DNA of 54,823 bases from Candidatus Choladousia intestinavium (GCA_018712785.1 DVGK01000125.1:1-54823); one strand, 5' to 3'. Positions 1-8,240 are shown, numbered from the stretch's first letter. A program made the numbers and translations. The notes: a model not told the origin generated them from the sequence alone.

Positions 1-176
1 ATAAGACACAGCATCCGGCCTCTTGCGGATTTAGCCGAATCCTGTGCCTGACCGTACAGACCAGCTTGCGGAACGTTATCTGTACGCATGCCATGACTTT
101 CCGGTGTTGCGGAACCGTCAGCCATGTACAAGGAGGTATATTTGTGTAGATCTGTTGCCTCGAGATAACATTCCAT
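1..176 (-). CDS. possible partial coding region downstream of the cobalamin riboswitch
   Basis: An open frame runs from an ATG at 176 to the left edge (58 codons, no stop). It lies directly downstream of the cobalamin riboswitch and reads the same way, so it is the obvious candidate for the controlled gene. The visible start is MECYLEATDLHKY. I do not recognise the protein, and it shows no signal peptide or cofactor motif. A GGAG lies 15 nt upstream of the ATG, which is far for a ribosome binding site. The stretch may therefore be leader RNA, with the real gene beyond the edge. Confidence 0.3.
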   Translation of the reverse strand, partial: MECYLEATDLHKYTSLYMADGSATPESHGMRTDNVPQAGLYGQAQDSAKSARGRMLCL

Positions 177-289
177 TTTGAAATAGTGTTTCTCCGCCTA
201 CCCTGGCAGAAAAACCGCAGCCCGAATCCTCTCTATGCTTTGTCTCAGATTCAGACGCTTTGGAGTGTCCTGCTTTACACGGAAGCATC

Positions 290-440
290 TTCTCTCATAC
301 CAAGCAGGTTTCCTGGCTCACAGATCTTCGCTTGACTTCCCCTTCTCACAAACGGGTATGCAATGGTTCACCGAAGTCTCGCTCCCTGTTTACAGTGACC
401 GGATCGCTCAGGTTTCTCACCTGATTCCCTTTTCAGAACT
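290..440 (-). promoter_or_regulatory. cobalamin riboswitch
   Basis: Read on the minus strand, this contains the B12 box AGCCAGGAAACCTGC (318 to 304). It also has the upstream core elements of the cobalamin aptamer: GGGAATCAGGTG, a GAAACCTGAGCG segment, a CCGGTCACTGTA segment and TTCGGTGAACCATTGCAT. Order and spacing fit the AdoCbl class. It is transcribed towards the left edge, so the controlled gene lies at or beyond position 1. Such switches normally reduce expression of B12 uptake, B12 synthesis or B12-replaceable genes when cobalamin is plentiful. This fits an organism whose CO2 fixation needs a corrinoid protein. No clear terminator was seen between the aptamer and the edge. Confidence 0.88.
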
Positions 441-515
441 CTTTTGAAAAATTCTGCACTTGATACGGCAATGTCTTTTACACATTTACAACTATACCAT
501 ACCGCTTATCAAGCG

Positions 516-2267
516 TCAACCGTTTTCTGTGAAGGCTTCCTCACCCGGCATTTTCCAGGCCGAATGGTCTGTATGAAGAAGCTTGTGGGACAGATGAGAC
601 AGCGGTTCTCCCAAATAGTCCTCATAGCATTTTTTAATAGAAGGATTCTCATGGGAGAAGCGGAGATGGTTCTGCTTATCCAAACCGTAAAGCACCTCAC
701 ATCTCTCTCCGGCCAGCTCCTGTCCATCCTGAATCGGCTGTCCGCCTCCGCCGGCACATCCGCCGGGACATGCCATGATCTCCACGAAATGATAGCTGAC
801 TTCTCCCTTTCGGATGGCTTTCATAAGCTTCCTGGTATTTCCAAGTCCGCTGGCCACAGCTACCTTCAGGTTCTGTCCCGCCAGATTGAATTCAGCCTCC
901 TTCCATCCATCCATTCCCCTGACCTTCTTAAAGGAATCCGGATCCGGGTTCCTTCCGGTTACAAAATAGTAGGCGGATCGCAGAGCTGCCTCCATTACTC
1001 CTCCTGTGGCTCCAAAAATCACTCCTGCTCCGGTGCCGACTCCCAAAGGCATATCGAATTCTTCTTCTTCCAAATCCTTCAGATTGATGTTCTCTGCCCG
1101 GATCAGACGATCTACCTCTCTTGTGGTCAGGACAAAATCCACATCCTGTCCTGCTCCAGCATCATTCATCACAGGTATCTCACACTCATGCTTTTTTGCT
1201 ACACAAGGCATGATGGATACAGAACAGATTCTGGAAGCATCCACATTCAGAAGCTTGGCGTAGTAGGACTTGGCAATAGCCCCGAACATCTGCTGAGGAG
1301 ACTTGGCAGAAGAAAGCTGCCCTGCCATATCCGGATACTGAGACTTCATAAAGCGCACCCAGCCGGGGCAGCAGGAAGTAAACATGGGGAACACCGCCTT
1401 CTCCGGGTTTTTTACTTTTTCCAGGAACTCGCTGGCTTCCTCCATAATTGTCAGATCCGCGCTGAAGGTAGTATCAAAGATATAGTCAAATCCAATCCTT
1501 CTTAAGGCTGCTACCAGACGTTTTACCGTGGCATACTCTCTGGAAAGTCCCAGACTCTCTCCCCAGGCTGCCCGGACTGCAGGAGCCACCTGCACCACTG
1601 TAATCTTATCCGGATCCGCCAGAGCGTCAAAGGCTTTCTGGAGATCGTCCCTCTCTCTGAGAGCTCCTACCGGGCAGTGGGTGATACACTGGCCGCAGAG
1701 GGCACAGTCCGCCTCAGTAATCTTCCGGTTGCCCGATACATCTACAGTGGCTCTGGACCCTGTTCCTGCCACATCCCAGATGTTCAGGCTCTGTACTTTA
1801 TCACAGACCTGGATGCAGCGCATACATTTAATACATTTCTTTGCGTCCCGGATCAGAGGAAAATCCATAGGCCATTTGGATTTTGGAAGGTCTCTCTCAA
1901 AGGAAATCTCCAGAATCCCCAGGTCATTGGCGATCTTCTGAAGCTTACAGTTCCCGCTGCGCACGCAGGTAGCGCACTGACAGTCATGCTGGGACAGAAT
2001 CAGTTCCACATTGTTCCGACGGCTCTCTCTGACCTTGGGACTGTTAGTATAAATCACCATTCCGTCCACAACGATATTATTGCAGGCCGTAACCAGCTTC
2101 GCGTAGCCTTCCACCTCTACCACACAGACACGGCAGGCTCCGATTTCATTTAAGTCTTTAAGATAGCAGAGGGTGAAAATAGGAAAACCGGCCTGGGCAG
2201 CCGCATCCAGAATCCTGGTCCCTTCTTTTACCTGAATCGTCTTTCCGTTAATTGTCACATTTACCAT
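516..2267 (-). CDS. hydA: [FeFe] hydrogenase, catalytic subunit (HydA-type)
   Basis: This 583-residue group A [FeFe] hydrogenase interconverts H2 with protons and electrons. The N-terminus has a [2Fe-2S] domain (Cys34, 45, 48, 62), a His-ligated [4Fe-4S] site (His94, Cys98, 101, 107) and a two-cluster ferredoxin domain (Cys145-155 and Cys188-198). The H-cluster motifs are complete: TSCCPGW near 298, MPCVAKKHE near 353 and MACPGGCAGGGGQP near 498. The start is ATG 2267, just overlapping the end of the upstream oxidoreductase, with AGGAGG 12 nt before it. A longer frame to 2324 lies inside the upstream gene and was not used. Size and clusters match HydA of multimeric NAD(P)-linked or bifurcating hydrogenases. 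No NuoE-like or complete NuoF-like partner is encoded nearby, and the maturases HydEFG are not in the window. Confidence 0.93.
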   Translation of the reverse strand: MVNVTINGKTIQVKEGTRILDAAAQAGFPIFTLCYLKDLNEIGACRVCVVEVEGYAKLVTACNNIVVDGMVIYTNSPKVRESRRNNVELILSQHDCQCATCVRSGNCKLQKIANDLGILEISFERDLPKSKWPMDFPLIRDAKKCIKCMRCIQVCDKVQSLNIWDVAGTGSRATVDVSGNRKITEADCALCGQCITHCPVGALRERDDLQKAFDALADPDKITVVQVAPAVRAAWGESLGLSREYATVKRLVAALRRIGFDYIFDTTFSADLTIMEEASEFLEKVKNPEKAVFPMFTSCCPGWVRFMKSQYPDMAGQLSSAKSPQQMFGAIAKSYYAKLLNVDASRICSVSIMPCVAKKHECEIPVMNDAGAGQDVDFVLTTREVDRLIRAENINLKDLEEEEFDMPLGVGTGAGVIFGATGGVMEAALRSAYYFVTGRNPDPDSFKKVRGMDGWKEAEFNLAGQNLKVAVASGLGNTRKLMKAIRKGEVSYHFVEIMACPGGCAGGGGQPIQDGQELAGERCEVLYGLDKQNHLRFSHENPSIKKCYEDYLGEPLSHLSHKLLHTDHSAWKMPGEEAFTENG

Positions 2268-4099
2268 TTCTCTACTCTGCCTCCTTTCAGGACACCAAAC
2301 CCAAAATGATCGCAGCGCAGGCATCTTCCGGCCTCCTGTTTTGCTTCCTCACAGGTAAGTCCGCATTCGATCATTTCGAAATCCTTCGCTCTTTCTGAAG
2401 GCTGTCTCTCCTTCATATTCACTCTGGCGCAGCTCTTTCTGTCATTCAGGCGCACCTCCGGTATTTCCACATCCGTGGAGATCACATGATGGTAGCCAAG
2501 ATATTCATCTATGTTCGCTGCCGCCACTTTACCGGCCGCAATGGCGCGGATCACGGTAGCAGGACCTGTTACACAGTCTCCACCCGCAAAAACTCCGGTG
2601 AGATCCTTTGTATTAATTCCGCTCCAGCTTAGAGCGTCAATTACGCCTCTCTTCACAGGAATTCCCTGTTTTTCAAATGCTTTGGACTCAATTCCCTGTC
2701 CCACGGCTACGATAACCATATCGCAGGGAAGCCGCACCGGCTCCTGAGAAGAATCCATAGGAACAGGACGCCCGTTTTTCACCGGCCCGATAATCTGAGG
2801 TTTTACCCACAGGGCGGCTACCTTCCCTTCCGAATCCTTTTCAATTCTCAGAGGAGCGTGGAGATCCAGAAGCTCACATCCCTCCTGTACGGCACCTTCT
2901 ACCTCTTCCGGCATAGCCGTCATGTCCACCGCCCGGCGGCGGTAAGCAATGGAAAGCCGCTTCGCTCCCAGACGGATGGCTGAACGCGCCACATCCATGG
3001 CGACATTTCCTCCGCCAATCACTACGATCTCTTTTCCTGTGTAATCCGGCATCTCGCCGTCTCCGATTCCCCGAAGCATCTCCACGGCGGAGATCACGCC
3101 CTGGGCGTCTTCCCCTTCAATGCCGATTTTCCTGTCTGTATGGGCGCCGATGGCAATATACACCGCGTCATACTCTTCTCTCAGATCCCGGATATTTGGA
3201 TTTTCTCCTACGGTAACCTCTGTTTTCACCTGGATGCCCAGATCTATAATCTGTCGGATCTCCTGATCCAGCTCCTTTCTTGGCAGGCGATAGTTTGGAA
3301 TGCCGTACCGCAGCATACCGCCCAGGTGCTTTCTCTGCTCAAAAATCGTCACCTGGTGTCCCATCAGCGTGAGATAGTAAGCGGCGCTGATTCCGCCGGG
3401 GCCTCCGCCGATTACAGCCACTTTCTTTCCTGTGGAAGCAGCGGGCAGAGGATGAGGCACCTCACCTGCATGATCCACGGCAAATCTTTTCAGTCCGCGG
3501 ATATTCACCGGGTCGTCCATCATAGTTCTGCGGCACCGCACTTCACAGGGATGCTCACAGATCAGCCCACAGACTGCCGGAAGAGGATTATCCTTGCGGA
3601 TCAGGCGCACCGCGTCCTGATACCGGCCCTCCGCAACCAGAGCAATATATCCCGGTATATCTACCCCTGCCGGGCACTGGGAAACGCAGGGCACCGGCTG
3701 ATTCAGCTCCAGTTTGCACCTTCCCCTTAAAATATGTTCTTCAAAATCATCCCGGAAGCCTTTGATCCCCTTCAGCACCATCTTGGCAGCCTCATAGCCG
3801 ATGGCACAGTCGGCAGAATAAAAAATATTTTTTGCTGTCTTTTCAATTAAATCAATGGTCTCAAGAGAGGCCTCCCCATCCAGCACATCCTCCATTAGTT
3901 TCCCAAGCTGGCCAAGCCCCACCCGGCAGGGAACACATTTCCCACAGGACTGCGCATGGCACATCTTTAAAAAAGAAGCTGCGAGATCCACCGGACAGAG
4001 TCCCGGGGGACTTGCGCTGATGCGCCGCTCCAGATCCTTGTAGAGTTCTTCAACCGTTGTCTGAGCTTTGTTCTGCGTAATAATACTCAATCTGCTCAT
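2261..4099 (-). CDS. NAD(P)H oxidoreductase: NuoF C-terminal FeS domain fused to a GltD-like flavoprotein
   Basis: This 612-residue fusion likely passes electrons between NAD(P)H and the hydrogenase encoded next to it. Residues about 40-125 resemble the C-terminal iron-sulfur domain of NuoF/HydB (SCGKCVPCRVG at 51-61, further Cys98). The rest resembles GltD/NfnB-type NADPH oxidoreductases: an FeS-binding region (CVSQCPAGVDIPGY near 138; CGLICEHPCEVRC near 177), an FAD fold (VIGGGPGG at 229) and a second nucleotide site (VIGGGNVAMD). The C-terminus has CLRCD. The start is ATG 4099 with AGGAGG 7 nt upstream; the longer frame to 4228 runs through the riboswitch and is rejected. The gene overlaps hydA by 7 bp, which argues for one complex. 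The FMN domain of a true HydB is missing. Whether the partner is NADH or NADPH cannot be read from sequence. Confidence 0.83.
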   Translation of the reverse strand: MSRLSIITQNKAQTTVEELYKDLERRISASPPGLCPVDLAASFLKMCHAQSCGKCVPCRVGLGQLGKLMEDVLDGEASLETIDLIEKTAKNIFYSADCAIGYEAAKMVLKGIKGFRDDFEEHILRGRCKLELNQPVPCVSQCPAGVDIPGYIALVAEGRYQDAVRLIRKDNPLPAVCGLICEHPCEVRCRRTMMDDPVNIRGLKRFAVDHAGEVPHPLPAASTGKKVAVIGGGPGGISAAYYLTLMGHQVTIFEQRKHLGGMLRYGIPNYRLPRKELDQEIRQIIDLGIQVKTEVTVGENPNIRDLREEYDAVYIAIGAHTDRKIGIEGEDAQGVISAVEMLRGIGDGEMPDYTGKEIVVIGGGNVAMDVARSAIRLGAKRLSIAYRRRAVDMTAMPEEVEGAVQEGCELLDLHAPLRIEKDSEGKVAALWVKPQIIGPVKNGRPVPMDSSQEPVRLPCDMVIVAVGQGIESKAFEKQGIPVKRGVIDALSWSGINTKDLTGVFAGGDCVTGPATVIRAIAAGKVAAANIDEYLGYHHVISTDVEIPEVRLNDRKSCARVNMKERQPSERAKDFEMIECGLTCEEAKQEAGRCLRCDHFGFGVLKGGRVEKW

Positions 4100-4142
4100 C
4101 CATGTTCCTCCTCGTTCTGACTGAAAATCTTTTGCGTAACTC

Positions 4143-4175
4143 AAAAAGGCAGTATCTGCTCTCACAAATACTGCC
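4143..4175 (-). terminator. intrinsic terminator of the ZTP riboswitch (expression platform)
   Basis: On the minus strand an 8-bp stem GGCAGTAT/ATACTGCC (arms at 4175-4168 and 4155-4148) is followed directly by TTTTTG. The 5' arm starts inside the CTGGGC end of the aptamer. Folding the ligand-bound aptamer would therefore compete with terminator formation, the usual design of a ZTP on-switch. It lies 44 nt before the start of the oxidoreductase gene. Confidence 0.85.
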
Positions 4176-4255
4176 CAGACGGTCGGCATACTCCCGTTCT
4201 CCCACTGCACGGTGTTAATCCACCTCAATAATCCGTCAGCAATGAAAGACCGTTA
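4173..4255 (-). promoter_or_regulatory. ZTP/ZMP riboswitch (pfl motif)
   Basis: The minus-strand leader carries the two conserved halves of the pfl/ZTP aptamer. The 5' half has CTGACGG and a GGTG/CACC hairpin (loop GATTAA). The 3' half has a GGGAG segment and GCCGACCGTCTGGGC. The GACGG of the first half (4237-4233) can pair with CCGTC of the second (4182-4178), the pseudoknot expected for this class. In published examples the pairing is GGCG with CGCC, so the change here keeps pairing. The switch senses ZMP/ZTP, which builds up when 10-formyl-THF is short, and turns expression on. It follows a sigma-A promoter and overlaps a terminator. Position fits its known link to one-carbon genes, but the genes controlled here are a hydrogenase pair. 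Confidence 0.8.
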
Positions 4256-4268
4256 ATATCACACAATC

Positions 4269-4297
4269 ATCATAACACACATCAAATTCAGGGTCAA
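4269..4297 (-). promoter_or_regulatory. sigma-A promoter for the oxidoreductase-hydrogenase operon, with inverted repeat on the -35
   Basis: The -35 TTGACC (4297-4292), a 17-bp spacer and the -10 TATGAT (4274-4269) form a near-consensus promoter. Transcription should start near 4262, just before the ZTP aptamer. The -35 is one arm of the inverted repeat GGTCAA-N6-TTGACC (4309-4292), which could be an operator or a weak folD-end hairpin. The promoter means the hydrogenase pair can be expressed separately from the upstream Wood-Ljungdahl genes. Confidence 0.82.
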
Positions 4298-4330
4298 GTT
4301 TTTTTGACCGCTTATTCTTTTTGAAGATTC

Positions 4331-5185
4331 TTACAGTCCGGCTTTCTTAGCCGCTGCCTCTACCACGTGGCTTACCAGAACGGAAGTGGTCACGCTGCCT
4401 ACTCCTCCCGGAACCGGTGTGATGGCCTCTACAATCGGTTCCACCGCTGCATAGTCTACATCACCGCAGAGTTTTCCTTCCGCGTTCACATTGATTCCCA
4501 CATCAATCACAATCTGACCCGGTTTCACATACTCGGCGCCTACCACGCCTGCCCGGCCTGCCGCTACCAGAAGAATATCTGCTTCTCTGGTAACTGAGGG
4601 CATATCCACAGTTCTGGTGTGGCACACGGTGACAGTTGCGTTCTTCTTAATCAGCATCATGGCCGCAGGCTTCCCTACCACCAGGCTTCTTCCGATGACT
4701 ACGGCTTTCTTGCCGGTGCAGTCGATTCCATAGTGATCCAGAATCTCCATACATGCCTGAGGCGTACAGGGCGGGAATCCGATTGCTTTTCCTGTAAAAA
4801 CTCCGGACATGGAGCCGTCTGTCATACAGTCCACATCTTTGGCAGGATCCAGAGCATTTTCAATTAGATTCTGATCCAAATGCTTGGGAAGAGGACGGAA
4901 TAAAAGCACTCCGTGAATGGCATCGTCTTTATTCACCTGATCGATCACTTTCAGCAGCTCTTCCTGAGAAACGTCCGCCGGAAGCAGAAATTTCTTGTAG
5001 GCAACTCCCAGAGTCTCACATCTCTTGGTTGCTCCTCTCTCATAGGAAAGATCGCTCTCATTCTCTCCTACCCGGATAATTCCAAGAGTAGGCTTTACGC
5101 CTTTCTCTTCCAGTGCGGCTGCCTTAGCCTTGATTCTCTCATTTAAAGCGGCATTTACTTCTTTGCCCAGTAACTGTTTTGCCAT
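4331..5185 (-). CDS. folD: methylene-tetrahydrofolate dehydrogenase / methenyl-THF cyclohydrolase
   Basis: FolD (284 residues) catalyses NAD(P)-dependent reduction of methenyl-THF to methylene-THF in the methyl branch. It can also have cyclohydrolase activity. Family motifs seen are the catalytic region SYERGATKRCETLG with the general-base Lys within KRC, GVLLFRPLPKHLD, the nucleotide site VIGRSLVVGKPAAMML and the C-terminal TPVPGGVGSVTTSVL. The classical YVxxKxK and QLPLP signatures are altered (YERGATK, RPLPK). With a separate FchA next door, this copy may act mainly as the dehydrogenase; that is inference. The start is ATG 5185, 6 nt after AAAGGAG; a GTG at 5203 sits on the wrong side of that site. 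It is the last gene before the ZTP-riboswitch promoter. Confidence 0.93.
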   Translation of the reverse strand: MAKQLLGKEVNAALNERIKAKAAALEEKGVKPTLGIIRVGENESDLSYERGATKRCETLGVAYKKFLLPADVSQEELLKVIDQVNKDDAIHGVLLFRPLPKHLDQNLIENALDPAKDVDCMTDGSMSGVFTGKAIGFPPCTPQACMEILDHYGIDCTGKKAVVIGRSLVVGKPAAMMLIKKNATVTVCHTRTVDMPSVTREADILLVAAGRAGVVGAEYVKPGQIVIDVGINVNAEGKLCGDVDYAAVEPIVEAITPVPGGVGSVTTSVLVSHVVEAAAKKAGL

Positions 5186-5206
5186 TTCTTTCTCCTTTCG
5201 CACCTG

Positions 5207-5836
5207 TTATTTCAGACGTGCCAGTACACTTTCAAAAATTTCATCTGCCATAGGCGGATACTTTTCCAGCATGGCATCTGCTTTCGCGTTCAGCTGAGCC
5301 GCATATTCTTTATTGGCCATAGATTTTGTATTAATGTATACATTTAAGCTGGCTCCCATAAGAGCGGCCTTACAGAAAACAGCGCCCACCCCTGCGTCGC
5401 TGATAGCAAGTGCAGAACCTTTTGCCGCAAACTCCTTGATCAGTTCAAGGGCTTCACAGCATTTTTCCATAATCTCCATAGGAACGGTGCAGGCATCCTT
5501 CAGGACAATCTCCATGACTCTTGCCTTCTCTGCCTTCTCTTCTTCTGTAGCACGGGGCATACCGTAAGCCTTTGACAGAGGCTCAAATACCTCAGCGTCC
5601 CGCTCAACCAAAGCCAGCAGCTCTGCCTGAAGGCGGTCGCATTTTGCCTTCAGCTCATACATTTCCGCTTCCACATCCGCATATTTTTTCTTGCCTACGG
5701 TCAGGCTTCCCACCATATTTCCCAGGGCTGTACCCACAGCTCCGACCAGAGCTGAGGCGCCGCCGCCGCCGGGTACAGGCGCCTTTGATGCAAGTACTTC
5801 TACAAATTCGTTACAAGGAACTGTTGAAAATCCCAT
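5207..5836 (-). CDS. fchA: methenyl-THF cyclohydrolase (FchA, formimidoyl-THF cyclodeaminase family)
   Basis: This 209-residue protein of the FTCD cyclodeaminase family acts in acetogens as the cyclohydrolase linking 10-formyl-THF and methenyl-THF. The family signature is near the N-terminus: APVPGGGGASALVGAVGTAL. Most of the rest is helical, as expected. It lies between fhs (17 nt upstream) and folD (21 nt downstream), the three genes for consecutive steps. AGGAGG lies 9 nt before ATG 5836. Confidence 0.93.
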   Translation of the reverse strand: MGFSTVPCNEFVEVLASKAPVPGGGGASALVGAVGTALGNMVGSLTVGKKKYADVEAEMYELKAKCDRLQAELLALVERDAEVFEPLSKAYGMPRATEEEKAEKARVMEIVLKDACTVPMEIMEKCCEALELIKEFAAKGSALAISDAGVGAVFCKAALMGASLNVYINTKSMANKEYAAQLNAKADAMLEKYPPMADEIFESVLARLK

Positions 5837-5852
5837 TTCTGTTTACCTCCTG

Positions 5853-7538
5853 TTAGAACAGACCGGAAATCTTTCCTGTCTCATCCACGTCAATCCGCTC
5901 TGCAGCCGGTACCTTCGGCAGTCCCGGCATGGTCATGATCTCTCCTGTAAGCGCTACGATAAAACCGGCTCCCGCGGAGATCTTCAGGTTCCGCACCGTT
6001 ACCTCAAAGTCTGTGGGCGCTCCCAGCTTCGTCTGGTCGTCTGTCAGGGAGTACTGGGTCTTCGCTACGCAGATCGGGCAGTTCCCGTATCCGAGAGCCT
6101 CCAGCTCCTTCGCCTGCTTCTGGGCGTTGGCTGTCAGTACCACTCTCTTGCCTCCGTAGATCTTCTGTACGATCTGGTTCAGCTTATCCTCTATGCTTCC
6201 CTCCAGCTCATAGCTGTATGTAAAGTCATTGGGCTCCTCTACCAGACGGATCACTTCTTCTGCCAGCTTGATGCCGCCTTCGCCTCCCTTTGCCCATACC
6301 TGGGAAAGGGCTACGTTTACTCCCAGCTCCTTGCACTTCTTCTCTACCAGCTCCACCTCTGCCTTTGTATCCGTGGGGAACTCGTTGATGGCTACCACGC
6401 AGGGAAGCTTATATACATTCTTAATGTTGCTTACATGCTTCAGCAGGTTCGGAAGTCCCTTCTCCAGCGCTTCCAGGTTCTCCTGGTTCAGTTCTGCCTT
6501 GGGTACTCCTCCGTTGTACTTCAGCGCGCGCACCGTCGCCACGATCACTACGGCGTTGGGCTTCAGGCCCGCCATACGGCACTTGATATCCAGGAACTTC
6601 TCCGCTCCCAGATCCGCTCCGAAGCCTGCCTCTGTGATGGCATAGTCACCCAGCTTCAGCGCCATCTTCGTAGCGATGACAGAGTTGCAGCCGTGGGCGA
6701 TGTTGGCGAAAGGCCCGCCGTGTACAATCGCCGGAACGTGCTCCAGAGTCTGTACCAGGTTCGGCTTCAGCGCATCCTTCAGAAGCGCGCACATCGCTCC
6801 CTGGGCGTGAAGATCCCCTGCCGTTACCGGCTTCTGCTCAGATGCTTTCCCGTATGTATATCCTACAATAATTCTTGCCAGACGGTTCTTCAGGTCTGTG
6901 ATGTCGCTGGCCAGGCAAAGCACCGCCATGATCTCGGAGGCAACTGTGATGTCATATCCGTCTTCCCTGGGCATTCCGTTTGCCTTCCCGCCAAGGCCGT
7001 CCACTACGAAACGAAGCTGGCGGTCATTCATATCCACGCATCTTCTCCAGGTGATCTTTCTGGGGTCAATGTTCAGCTCATTCCCCTGGTAAATATGGTT
7101 ATCCACCATAGCTGCCAGCAGGTTGTTGGCTGCCCCAATGGCATGGAAGTCACCGGTGAAGTGCAGGTTTATATCCTCCATGGGTACAACCTGCGCGTAG
7201 CCGCCGCCGGCTGCTCCGCCCTTTACGCCGAAGACCGGTCCCAGGGACGGCTCACGAAGGGCTACCATAACCTTCTTTCCCAGCTTCTGGAGTCCGTCCG
7301 CAAGGCCTACTGTGGTAGTGGTCTTTCCCTCGCCGGCCGGGGTGGGGTTAATAGCCGTTACAAGTACCAGCTTCCCATCCGGCTGATCGCTTTCTTTTAA
7401 AAGATTATAATCAATTTTAGCTTTATAGTTTCCGTACTGTTCCAGATATTTCGGATCAATTCCGGCCTTTGCCGCAATCTCGGTAATCGGCTGCATAACG
7501 GTTTCCTGTGCAATTTCAATATCTGATTTAAAACCCAT
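5853..7538 (-). CDS. fhs: formate-tetrahydrofolate ligase
   Basis: Fhs (561 residues, normal length) activates formate with ATP to 10-formyl-THF, the entry step of the methyl branch. The ATP-binding P-loop region [14 protein letters not shown] and the downstream GLGGKANG and [13 protein letters not shown] motifs are typical. The start is ATG 7538 ([10 protein letters not shown]) after GGGGGA with 8 nt spacing. A longer frame to 7607 would translate a 40-bp palindromic repeat and is not conserved family sequence. No formate dehydrogenase occurs in the window, so formate must come from another locus, pyruvate formate-lyase or outside the cell. Confidence 0.96.
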   Translation of the reverse strand: MGFKSDIEIAQETVMQPITEIAAKAGIDPKYLEQYGNYKAKIDYNLLKESDQPDGKLVLVTAINPTPAGEGKTTTTVGLADGLQKLGKKVMVALREPSLGPVFGVKGGAAGGGYAQVVPMEDINLHFTGDFHAIGAANNLLAAMVDNHIYQGNELNIDPRKITWRRCVDMNDRQLRFVVDGLGGKANGMPREDGYDITVASEIMAVLCLASDITDLKNRLARIIVGYTYGKASEQKPVTAGDLHAQGAMCALLKDALKPNLVQTLEHVPAIVHGGPFANIAHGCNSVIATKMALKLGDYAITEAGFGADLGAEKFLDIKCRMAGLKPNAVVIVATVRALKYNGGVPKAELNQENLEALEKGLPNLLKHVSNIKNVYKLPCVVAINEFPTDTKAEVELVEKKCKELGVNVALSQVWAKGGEGGIKLAEEVIRLVEEPNDFTYSYELEGSIEDKLNQIVQKIYGGKRVVLTANAQKQAKELEALGYGNCPICVAKTQYSLTDDQTKLGAPTDFEVTVRNLKISAGAGFIVALTGEIMTMPGLPKVPAAERIDVDETGKISGLF

Positions 7539-7570
7539 AGTTAAAATCCCCCTTGTATCATTTTTATATC

Positions 7571-7610
7571 CAATAGAAAGCACGCTCTGCGAACTTTCTA
7601 TTGTCATGAA
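7571..7610 (-). repeat. 40-bp palindromic repeat, single copy
   Basis: This is one copy of a 40-bp element also found as a tandem triplet at 30043-30162 and, diverged, at 31472-31511. It has arms CAATAGAAAG and CTTTCTATTG (perfect 10 bp) with an inner CGC/GCG pair, and a flanking TCATGAA. On the minus strand it begins right after the TGA stop of the DUF3786 gene and ends before the fhs ribosome binding site. Confidence 0.85.
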
Positions 7611-8240
7611 TCAGATTGCTTTTAATGTTGTGATCCCTATGTCACAGACCACCACCAGATCTTCTGCGTGGAAAGCCGCAGGGAAATTATCACTGAATAA
7701 AATCTGTGAAGAAGGAGGGAATTCCTCATCTCCTTCCCACAAAAGGAACTGAACATAAAACCCAGGAAATACTTCAAACTGATATCCTTTGTCCGAGGCA
7801 TGAACGGGACAGGCTCCCATTTTCCCCATTCTTTCTGAAAATTCCTCCAGCCGGTTTCCGTATCCATATGCAAGGCGCATCATACATCGCCCCTGAAACT
7901 GCCGGAAATATACCTCTCCCCAGGGAATTTCTCTGTATGTGAGAAATTTACCTGTGGAGGCTGCCTGACATCCCTCAATGAGAAAACGGATCACCAGAAT
8001 TCTCGCAGACGGCAGGGAAAGCAGCGGCGAATATCCCTCCCCCAGGAACCGGATCTCATAATCCGGAAAGGAAATCCGGTACTCCTTTCCAAAAAAGAAT
8101 ACCTGAAAAGACTTCTCCTCCTGAAAATAGGAAAATCCAGTCCGGGCGCTGATTTCCAGCGGATCCTTTGTTTTGTATTCTTCCAGATAATGTTCAAAAG
8201 GAACTCTTTCCTTATTGTCTTTGTCGTATACTAAATTCAT
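7611..8240 (-). CDS. DUF3786 domain protein of the Wood-Ljungdahl operon
   Basis: This 209-residue protein resembles the DUF3786 family, which has no settled function. It has no signal peptide or membrane segment, few cysteines and many aromatic residues (for example FSYFQEEKSFQVFFFGKEY). Its ATG overlaps the TGA of the RACo gene (ATGA), so the two are translationally coupled. It lies between the corrinoid activator and fhs, which suggests a role linked to the corrinoid/iron-sulfur protein or folate steps. That is context only. A 40-bp palindromic repeat starts directly after its stop. Confidence 0.75.
   Translation of the reverse strand: MNLVYDKDNKERVPFEHYLEEYKTKDPLEISARTGFSYFQEEKSFQVFFFGKEYRISFPDYEIRFLGEGYSPLLSLPSARILVIRFLIEGCQAASTGKFLTYREIPWGEVYFRQFQGRCMMRLAYGYGNRLEEFSERMGKMGACPVHASDKGYQFEVFPGFYVQFLLWEGDEEFPPSSQILFSDNFPAAFHAEDLVVVCDIGITTLKAI

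Noticed and set aside
444-1505. Long plus-strand open frame opposite hydA
   Set aside because: It is the antisense shadow of hydA, with no ribosome binding site and no protein-like motifs.
4100-4228. N-terminal extension of the oxidoreductase gene (start at 4228)
   Set aside because: It runs through the terminator and ZTP aptamer, has no ribosome binding site, and ATG 4099 has a good one.
5691-7400. A 569-codon plus-strand frame opposite fhs and fchA
   Set aside because: It is antisense to two strongly conserved genes; the composition (many Leu, Cys, Arg) is that of a shadow frame.
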